Assembly (NCBI GenBank): GCA_945870925.1
Contig: CAMBTZ010000080.1
Location: 1 to 6,364 of the forward strand
DNA length: 6,364 nucleotides
Source of the DNA: Chlamydia trachomatis
Lineage (GTDB): Bacteria; Chlamydiota; Chlamydiia; Chlamydiales; 2-12-FULL-49-11
Reading direction: 5' to 3'
Every line of letters starts with the position of its first letter. The stretch's first letter is position 1. The notes beneath the pieces were generated by a model. The model worked only from the letters and a program-made list of their open reading frames with translations, did not search any database and had not been told where the DNA came from. The position numbers and the translations under genes are program-made. This document shows positions 1 through 5,147 of this stretch, in pieces.

Positions 1-106
1 CCTGAGCCTTTGCCAATGCATCTTGCAATGTAAAAACACCGAGCTGTTCACCATCTTCTGTAATCAGTCGCACTCTAAGTGCGCGAATTTCTCTATTAAC
101 TTTCAA
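1..106 (-). CDS. infC: Translation initiation factor IF-3, 5' end (partial)
   Basis: IF-3 binds the 30S ribosomal subunit and checks the initiator tRNA and start codon. Only the first 35 codons are inside the window, and the gene runs off the left edge. The reading begins (M)KVNREIRALRVRLI, followed by TEDGEQLGVFTLQDALAKAQ, which matches the start of the IF-3 N-terminal domain (N-x-x-I-R-x-x-x-V-R-L-I, then D/E-G-x-Q-L-G). The start chosen is TTG at 106-104. An in-frame TAA lies five codons upstream with no ATG or GTG between, and AAGGGA at 116-111 serves as ribosome binding site 4 bases from the TTG. An unusual start codon is typical of infC, which in E. coli begins with AUU and is autoregulated through it. 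The gene follows a ThrRS-derived ORF on the same strand with a 37-base gap, as in the common thrS-infC order. Identity is secure; the regulation is inferred. Confidence 0.93.
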   Translation of the reverse strand, partial: MKVNREIRALRVRLITEDGEQLGVFTLQDALAKAQ

Positions 107-116
107 ACGATCCCTT
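104..116 (-). promoter_or_regulatory. Ribosome binding site and TTG start of infC
   Basis: AAGGGA (116-111) precedes the TTG (106-104) by 4 bases on the minus strand. No ATG or GTG in this frame lies between the upstream stop and the conserved IF-3 sequence, so the non-AUG start appears real. Non-AUG starts in infC are linked to feedback control, because IF-3 discriminates against them. Confidence 0.7.
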
Positions 117-143
117 TAACTCCATGTATAATCTGAATTCCGC

Positions 144-1097
144 CTAGCATACTAAAAAATCTCTTTTTTCCACAAGCATTGCAGCTAATCGATCAATAGA
201 AATCTTTACACCACCGTCTTCTTGCCAAATTATGTCCCAAGAAGTACCATAAAAATCTTTACAGATAATCGTGTCGTCCTGAAATTCAAAAATTAAGGAA
301 ATAATTTTATCAAAATCTTCAAACATTTGCAAGGACGAATTAGCGCAATAGAAAATCTTTTGAAGCGATTGGTCCTTTAGGCCGCATTCAAACATAGATT
401 CTTGCTCTTCTTCTAGTGTTGTAAAAATTTTAGTTAACCCTTTTGAAGAATACCAATCAATATTTCCGGAAAATTCGACCTCTTGAAAGCTATTTGTAAT
501 TAAAAAATTTTCAAGCGCGCTCTCTATCCGTTTTCTGAATAAGACCCCTTTTGGAAACCAGTAAACTTCTTCACCATCAACCTCAAAAAGATCCTCTTGA
601 AGCCCTATTACAACATGATCTCCCTTTTCGCCCTCTTTCTGAGCCTTTCGATACTGTTTCAATTCTTCTTTTGAATCAAAAGCAACCCCAAAAATTGTTC
701 CGCCCCTACTCTCAAGGCCAATTGCACCGATTTGCTTTAAATCCGGATCAATTTCCTCATCAAGAACGCCAAGGTATTCACCTATTTTTAAAACATTATA
801 AGAGCCGACTGAGCGATCTAGATCTTTTGCCAACCTGAACTGCTTCATGCCTTTAAGACATTCCACAATATTTTTTGTGCTCATTTCAAAAACGCCGCAA
901 TATGTATTTTTACGAATTTTTTCGCGCATCCGCTCTTCTATTAATTTCAAAAAATCATCGGTAATTTGAAAAGACAAAGAATAATCGACATAAAATCCGA
1001 GATGACCCACCCGGATGCCTGAAAAGATAACCTCAGGGCATAATTCCAAAAAGGAAGCGGCAAAAAGCTCTGCCGCCAGTTTCCAACATGATCTCAT
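144..1097 (-). CDS. Degenerate threonyl-tRNA synthetase-like protein
   Basis: This 317-residue protein aligns by eye with bacterial ThrRS from about residue 70 (E. coli numbering). Residues 3-65 match the start of the editing (SAD) domain, including LGFYVDYS at the place of NGFYYDV. Residues 98-118 match the second half of SAD. Residues 132-172 match the stretch after SAD (family RIYGTAF, then KRDH-x-x-LG-x-x-LDLF), and 180-209 match the motif 1 helix. Residues 282-311 faintly resemble the end of the catalytic core. The TGS domain and the anticodon-binding domain are missing, and the core is shortened by roughly 100 residues. The editing residues appear replaced: the HxxxH pair by K6 and E10, and the Cys and His of CRGPH by L112 and I116. 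It is therefore unlikely to aminoacylate or edit. It may be a pseudoenzyme or a decaying paralogue, though the frame is intact over 318 codons. The ATG is the first start after an in-frame TGA inside the tRNA and lies directly against the tRNA 3' end. infC follows downstream. Confidence 0.75.
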   Translation of the reverse strand: MRSCWKLAAELFAASFLELCPEVIFSGIRVGHLGFYVDYSLSFQITDDFLKLIEERMREKIRKNTYCGVFEMSTKNIVECLKGMKQFRLAKDLDRSVGSYNVLKIGEYLGVLDEEIDPDLKQIGAIGLESRGGTIFGVAFDSKEELKQYRKAQKEGEKGDHVVIGLQEDLFEVDGEEVYWFPKGVLFRKRIESALENFLITNSFQEVEFSGNIDWYSSKGLTKIFTTLEEEQESMFECGLKDQSLQKIFYCANSSLQMFEDFDKIISLIFEFQDDTIICKDFYGTSWDIIWQEDGGVKISIDRLAAMLVEKRDFLVC

Positions 1098-1171
1098 TGG
1101 GATATAGCTGACTCGAACAGCTGACCTTCACGATGTCAACGTGACGCTCTAACCAACTGAGCTAATACCCC
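1098..1171 (-). tRNA. tRNA-Val (anticodon GAC)
   Basis: The minus strand folds into a complete 74-base cloverleaf. The acceptor arms GGGGTAT and ATATCCC form seven pairs including one G-T. The D arm is GCTC/GAGC, the anticodon stem is TCACG/CGTGA with loop TTGACAT, and the T arm is AGCTG/CAGCT with loop TTCGAGT. The anticodon GAC reads the valine codon GUC (and GUU by wobble). The discriminator base is A, and CCA is not encoded, so it must be added after processing. The gene is transcribed away from the methyltransferase gene, and the ThrRS-like ORF begins at the very next base. Confidence 0.96.
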
Positions 1172-1184
1172 TCTCGTTATACAC

Positions 1185-1213
1185 TTTAAAAAAAGGGATC
1201 TACATGTTATAAC
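1185..1213 (+). promoter_or_regulatory. Probable promoter of the MnmM-like methyltransferase gene
   Basis: TTTAAA (1185-1190) and TATAAC (1208-1213) are 17 bases apart, matching the sigma-70 type consensus at 4 of 6 and 5 of 6 positions. The start of transcription would be near 1220, about 19 bases before the ATG at 1239. The -10 box shares the perfect 12-base palindrome ATGTTATAACAT (1204-1215) with the -10 box of the opposing promoter. Confidence 0.5.
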
Positions 1214-1233
1214 ATAGGTCTAATTTGGATCAA
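1206..1233 (-). promoter_or_regulatory. Probable promoter of the tRNA-Val / ThrRS-like unit
   Basis: On the minus strand TTGATC (1233-1228) is followed after 16 bases by TATAAC (1211-1206). The -35 matches the sigma-70 type consensus at 4 of 6 positions and the -10 at 5 of 6. Transcription would start near 1199, giving a tRNA leader of about 28 bases. A second TATAAC at 1181-1176 is too close to the tRNA 5' end to be a better choice. Called from sequence only. Confidence 0.5.
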
Positions 1234-1238
1234 GAATT

Positions 1239-1790
1239 ATGTATCATACGCATTTAGCCCATATACTATGGAAAGATTTTTTAAGGCCGGGCATGACTGT
1301 TATCGACGCAACTGCAGGCAATGGAAATGACACCCTTTTCCTTGCAAAATATGTCCTCACCCCTAATTCAGGCTGGATCCATGCATTTGACATCCAGTCA
1401 GAAGCGCTCAAAACCACCCAAGAAAGGCTGAGTAATAACCTATCCCTCCAAATTCAATCACGAATCACTCTTCATAACGCTTCTCATGAAATCTACCCAC
1501 CAAACATCACCCCATCCCTAATTGTCTACAATCTCGGCTACCTCCCTGGCGGCGATCTAAATAAAACAACCTTAGCTGAATCCACACTCAAAAGCTGCCA
1601 AAACGGCCTTGAAATCCTTGCTTCCGGCGGCCTTCTCTCCATAACAATTTACCCTGGTCATCCCGAAGGCTCTAAAGAAAAATCGTCTCTTTTCTCATGG
1701 TTCGACACGCTAAGCCCCTATTTAATCTTCCACCACACCCCGCTTAATAGACCTAACCAGCCAAGCCTTATAACAATACGTAAACATTGA
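1239..1790 (+). CDS. mnmM: SAM-dependent methyltransferase, YtqB/MnmM family (tRNA wobble uridine)
   Basis: This 183-residue protein has the full length of the YtqB family (Pfam rRNA_methylase). The SAM-binding motif I is VIDATAGNGNDTLFLA (residues 21-36) and the following acidic motif is AFDIQ (49-53). The family signatures NLGYLPGGD (98-106) and YPGHPEG (138-144) are present, as is the C-terminal NRPNQPSLITI (170-180). The family was long labelled a predicted rRNA methylase. Bacillus YtqB (MnmM) carries out the last step of mnm5s2U formation at tRNA position 34, methylating the aminomethyl group with SAM. That function is assumed here from family membership. The ATG at 1239 has only a weak ribosome binding site (AAGA at 1232-1235) but starts at the usual family position. 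The coding strand is strikingly C-rich compared with nearby genes. The next gene starts 31 bases downstream on the same strand, so co-transcription is possible. Confidence 0.85.
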   Translation: MYHTHLAHILWKDFLRPGMTVIDATAGNGNDTLFLAKYVLTPNSGWIHAFDIQSEALKTTQERLSNNLSLQIQSRITLHNASHEIYPPNITPSLIVYNLGYLPGGDLNKTTLAESTLKSCQNGLEILASGGLLSITIYPGHPEGSKEKSSLFSWFDTLSPYLIFHHTPLNRPNQPSLITIRKH

Positions 1791-1821
1791 CCAAATATCT
1801 TCTTTGCCTACTACTTAGATT

Positions 1822-4230
1822 ATGGAAAAGTTAGGTAAGCTCGCAACTGCAGCAATGGGCTTGTTTTCAAAAAGCCCGCAAATCAAGTCTTCTAGCACTA
1901 AAGAATTGGAAGTATCAACTCTTTGCCAAAAAATCATTCAAACATCTGATACTACTAGGGCCAAAACCCATTCTCATCAACTAACTAATGATTGGAACCT
2001 TTTAATAGCAAAAGGGGGCATTTCATTAAAACTTGCATCTGATATAGAAAAAGCAGCTACTAAATTAGATAATCTTGGTCAAAAAACATTACTACCAGAG
2101 GTTTTAACCTTCCGTTTTAATGAACTTTGCACAAATCTTGCTATTGAAGGGGGAAAAACAACGCCATCGGTAGATGTTGCATATTTAAAAAAAGCTTCAA
2201 TCGCTTTAAAAAAATATGCAGAAAAATTAGACTACAAAATTGGTGACTTCAAATCAAAAGCGATAGAGCTAGCTGCAGCGAACGCACGCCAAATTTATGC
2301 TAATATCCTGACCGACACATCAAGCGACGAACCTAAGCCAGCTGAACCGGAAGGTCTCGTCTATTTACAAAGGAACAATTTTGAAAAAATATATATTGAA
2401 TTAAGTAAAGATGACCCACTGACTTTAACCGTAATTAAGCGCGCTGCTTTTATAAATGAGCTAAAAAACTTTTATAATCTTTTTAAACCTGATAAAAGCA
2501 ATCTCCCTAAAAGCCTTGCCATTAAAATCCTCCTAATTGCTAACCGATTACAAGATGGACAAACTGAAATTTCAGACTTAAAAAGAATCACCGACTACAT
2601 CACCCCTCGACTAAACCTAGATGCTCGCCCCGCTTCTCCAATAGCCCCAAGATTTGATAGAGAAGCCGACACTCTCTTAGCGCAGTCTACTGCCTTAGGA
2701 GCTTGCCTAGAAGCCCCGGATCCACCCGTTGCTGCAGACGGAGCTCCAATAGTTGAGAATCCTTTATCCCTTAAAATAGCAAGACTTTCAACAGAGCTTT
2801 TAGACCCTAATAGACTTTTAGATGGTAATATACCCACACTCGGTGTTGAATGTAAAGAATTCATGGCGGAATTTTTTAAGCAAACTATAGAAGCTCAAGC
2901 AGCATTCTATCGAGCTAATCAAAAAAGTATAACCCCTATTTTTAACATTGAACTGCGGCGAGTAATTGAAGAAGCTGAATGCCTTATGCATCTTGCTAGA
3001 GCTGAGAATGGGCGCATATTTGGCGATGATAACAACGCTATGGTGACACTTTGTTGTAAGTATATCGCTTTAGCTGAGAATCTAGGAACTAGCATCCCAT
3101 CCCTTACTCAATATTTATATGCAATAGGTAGAGTAATAACAGCTGATAAATTTACTGAATATAAACCTGAGTGCGATCGACGTAAACAAGAAGCGCTTAC
3201 TCTTATTGATACGATATTACGCCCAACCATTACACCCCTAATAGCAAGTGTTACTTCAATGATTGCAAACTTTCTATCTGAGGTAACAAGAGCAGGTAAT
3301 AATTTAGATAGTTTACGTGAACTAAAAAAGGAATTTTGCACAGTATCCAAATCCTTATCTGAACTTGGTCAAGATCCTGATGAAATTGATGCATTAATAA
3401 AAACGATTCGCAAAACTGAAACTGCGATTATAGCTGGCAGTTACCCAACCTCTACTAAGACATCTAGATACTCTCAATTTACATTACCTGCACATGATCT
3501 TACTCATGAATATAGTCCCGGAGCAGCACGTCATGCTTGTTGCTTCATAGCCGCCTACAATATCTATCATCAATTAGCAGGTATAGAACCAGCAACTTTA
3601 GAAGATTCAATCTACTTAGGTCTTGCAAGACAGCAAAGGGCTTGCAGAACACATACAATACATTATACAGATGGCCTACCCTATCCAGGATTAACAGAAT
3701 CAACTGAGGCGATCCCCATTATTTCTGATCTTTTAAAACCCTTAGCTGAAGAGCATCCAGAGCTTAGTACCATTTTAGAAGAAAATCAAGAGGTGACTAT
3801 TTACAAAACTCTCCTTAATAACCTCATAACCCTATTACCAGAAGATAATAAGATTGGCGCCATGATTTTGAAAAATGGAGTCTATTATACGATTACAATT
3901 CAGAATGATGCAGATGGCAATCAAAAATTTATCGTTACCGATTCTCATGGATTTAGCCCAGATAAAAATACCGGAGCACCAGATGACTTAATAAATAAAG
4001 CATTTCAGTGTGAATTTTATGATTTAGAAAAAACAGCCGAATTCCTTGCAATCAGAACACCTTATGAAACACCCTTAGACAAATCAAAAAATCAACAAAT
4101 CAATGAGTGCCATTTCTACCCCTTTACGCTTGCTAATCCTCTAGCTGAAGCCGCTGCCGCTGGGGATAAAATAGCTCTTGACACCCAATTTATGGGCCAC
4201 CAAAAATCTCTCATAGATATTGTATTGTAA
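1822..4230 (+). CDS. Large helical protein with putative C-terminal papain-like cysteine protease (candidate effector)
   Basis: I do not recognise this 802-residue protein as a named family. It has no signal peptide and no clear membrane segment, and its N-terminus is rich in Ser, Thr and Lys. Residues 1-164 and 179-261 look helical and are separated by an acidic, Pro-rich linker (165-178). A longer Pro/Ala-rich linker spans 262-314, followed by another helical region to about 545. The C-terminal part (about 546-770) reads like a papain-fold protease. PGAARHACCFIAAYN (566-580) resembles a catalytic-Cys helix, with C573 or C574 as nucleophile. FIVTDSHGFS (703-712) supplies Asp707-x-His709 after a beta-rich stretch. 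Cys followed about 135 residues later by D-x-H resembles herpesvirus tegument (MEROPS C76, M48-type) ubiquitin/NEDD8 proteases. A secreted deubiquitinase-like effector is therefore possible, but this is inference. No ribosome binding site precedes the ATG, although an in-frame TAG two codons upstream limits the start. The gene could be transcribed with the methyltransferase gene. Confidence 0.6.
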   Translation: MEKLGKLATAAMGLFSKSPQIKSSSTKELEVSTLCQKIIQTSDTTRAKTHSHQLTNDWNLLIAKGGISLKLASDIEKAATKLDNLGQKTLLPEVLTFRFNELCTNLAIEGGKTTPSVDVAYLKKASIALKKYAEKLDYKIGDFKSKAIELAAANARQIYANILTDTSSDEPKPAEPEGLVYLQRNNFEKIYIELSKDDPLTLTVIKRAAFINELKNFYNLFKPDKSNLPKSLAIKILLIANRLQDGQTEISDLKRITDYITPRLNLDARPASPIAPRFDREADTLLAQSTALGACLEAPDPPVAADGAPIVENPLSLKIARLSTELLDPNRLLDGNIPTLGVECKEFMAEFFKQTIEAQAAFYRANQKSITPIFNIELRRVIEEAECLMHLARAENGRIFGDDNNAMVTLCCKYIALAENLGTSIPSLTQYLYAIGRVITADKFTEYKPECDRRKQEALTLIDTILRPTITPLIASVTSMIANFLSEVTRAGNNLDSLRELKKEFCTVSKSLSELGQDPDEIDALIKTIRKTETAIIAGSYPTSTKTSRYSQFTLPAHDLTHEYSPGAARHACCFIAAYNIYHQLAGIEPATLEDSIYLGLARQQRACRTHTIHYTDGLPYPGLTESTEAIPIISDLLKPLAEEHPELSTILEENQEVTIYKTLLNNLITLLPEDNKIGAMILKNGVYYTITIQNDADGNQKFIVTDSHGFSPDKNTGAPDDLINKAFQCEFYDLEKTAEFLAIRTPYETPLDKSKNQQINECHFYPFTLANPLAEAAAAGDKIALDTQFMGHQKSLIDIVL

Positions 4231-4252
4231 AGGAAATATTTTACTTTACAAT
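4224..4252. repeat. Perfect 9-bp inverted repeat over a stop codon and a -35 box
   Basis: ATTGTAAAG (4224-4232) and CTTTACAAT (4244-4252) are perfect inverted repeats separated by 11 bases, with arm centres 20 bp apart. The left arm contains the TAA stop of the 802-residue gene, and the right arm contains the TTTACA -35 box of the next gene. Two-turn spacing over a promoter is typical of a dimeric repressor operator. The AT-rich hairpin followed by TTCATTTTT could instead be a weak terminator for the upstream gene. Both roles may hold. Confidence 0.6.
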
Positions 4253-4273
4253 TTCATTTTTGTAGCGTATAAT
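4245..4273 (+). promoter_or_regulatory. Near-consensus sigma-70 type promoter of the Phd-like gene
   Basis: TTTACA (4245-4250), a 17-base spacer and a perfect TATAAT (4268-4273) make this the best promoter in the window. Transcription would begin near 4280. That lies downstream of an in-frame GTG at 4278, which therefore cannot be the start codon for this transcript; the ATG at 4302 would have a leader of about 22 bases. Confidence 0.75.
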
Positions 4274-4301
4274 TGCAGTGGGTGTTAAAAAGAGTTGTTA
4301 T

Positions 4302-5147
4302 ATGAAAATTGAATTTCCAGGTCACGAAGAAGAATTAGAGTCTATCGAGGTTTTCCTCGAGAGGCACACCTTTCCCGATCTCGATAAGATAAAAAATTTT
4401 TTGAATCGTCTAACAACTATTGATAAATCGCTTGATATTGCAATACAAAGTGACGAAATTGGGGTTACAGCTCTATTAGAGGATCAAAAGGAACTTATAA
4501 AGAGACTTACCGGTCGCTGTCATCAGCTAGAGATCCGAAGAGATGTGATTGATTTTGCTGAAGCTGCTGAAAAATTAGCAAATTCAAGCCCTGAGAGATC
4601 TACAGAGGATATTACATTAGCTGCTTCCCTGTTAAGGGACAAGATTGATCAATTTGTAAAGATGCATAGACCTTCTAGGACTAATGCTAAATTCATTCGA
4701 TTTGCTAGAGCGTGTATAGATAAAGCTGAAAAACATGAACCTGTTGTTATTGTTACAAAACAGGGCAAGTCTAAAATTGTTGTCTCTCTTGATAGCTTTA
4801 GAGAGAAAGAGACTTCTCAAGAAAAATTGGATTTAGCTGAAACGCTATACGACTTAGCTAGAATGCTTTACCAAGAAAGATTTGACGATTTTGAAGAGAC
4901 GTTGTTAAATGGATTTTCTCTATCTCAGCAAAAAGAGATCTATTTTCATGTAGTTAGCTGCAATAGCAATCTTTCTGACCTTAAAAATCAGACTTATCGG
5001 CTAAAGGCGGTTCAAGGAATTCTAGGCTATGCTCACGACCTTGCCGACTACTACATGGGCGACACCCCCTATCCATCTATCGTAGAAATACATAACATCT
5101 TCCAGGACCTTGATTTCATTACACACACTGAGGAAGAAGAAAGATAG
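4302..5147 (+). CDS. Helical protein of unknown function with a central Phd/YefM antitoxin-like segment
   Basis: This 281-residue, charged, mostly helical protein does not match a full-length family I know. Residues 128-168 stand out: a helix AKFIRFARACIDKAEKHE followed by PVVIVTKQGKSKIVVSLDSF. This has the order and spacing of the Phd/YefM N-terminal fold (helix, then E-x-V-x-I-T-x-x-G-K-x-x-x-V-L-V-S-x-x-x-Y). In that family the fold dimerises and binds palindromic DNA while a flexible tail neutralises a toxin. Here it lies between about 125 N-terminal and 110 C-terminal residues, which is unusual. No RelE- or Doc-like toxin is adjacent. The ATG at 4302 was chosen over an upstream in-frame GTG (4278) because the promoter places the transcript start near 4280, and because AAAGAG at 4289-4294 is suitably placed as a ribosome binding site. 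The inverted repeat over its -35 box suggests repression, possibly by this protein itself. The 3' end overlaps convergent folC by 29 bases. Confidence 0.7.
   Translation: MKIEFPGHEEELESIEVFLERHTFPDLDKIKNFLNRLTTIDKSLDIAIQSDEIGVTALLEDQKELIKRLTGRCHQLEIRRDVIDFAEAAEKLANSSPERSTEDITLAASLLRDKIDQFVKMHRPSRTNAKFIRFARACIDKAEKHEPVVIVTKQGKSKIVVSLDSFREKETSQEKLDLAETLYDLARMLYQERFDDFEETLLNGFSLSQQKEIYFHVVSCNSNLSDLKNQTYRLKAVQGILGYAHDLADYYMGDTPYPSIVEIHNIFQDLDFITHTEEEER

Noticed and set aside
125..130. TATACA on the minus strand as a -10 box for infC
   Set aside because: No acceptable -35 lies at the right distance, and transcription would begin at the edge of the ribosome binding site.
551..838. Plus-strand ORF of 95 codons
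   Set aside because: It lies opposite the ThrRS-like gene, whose reading has clear homology. It has no ribosome binding site and no recognisable domain.
1204..1215. The 12-base palindrome as a repressor operator
   Set aside because: The symmetry is already explained by TATAAC boxes on both strands, and the half-sites are too short to argue for a protein site as well.
1787..1814. TTGACC and TACTAC as a promoter for the 802-residue gene
   Set aside because: The -35 is fair, but the -10 is poor (about 3 of 6) and would leave almost no leader before the ATG.
2595..2864. Minus-strand ORF of 89 codons
   Set aside because: It is a shadow of the 802-residue gene in its C-rich, Pro-rich linker, where stops on the other strand are rare.
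3108..3350. Minus-strand ORF of 80 codons
   Set aside because: It lies inside the 802-residue gene and shows no start signal and no recognisable family.
4632..4820. Minus-strand ORF of 62 codons
   Set aside because: It lies opposite the Phd-like segment. The plus-strand reading has the better support, and this one shows no motif.
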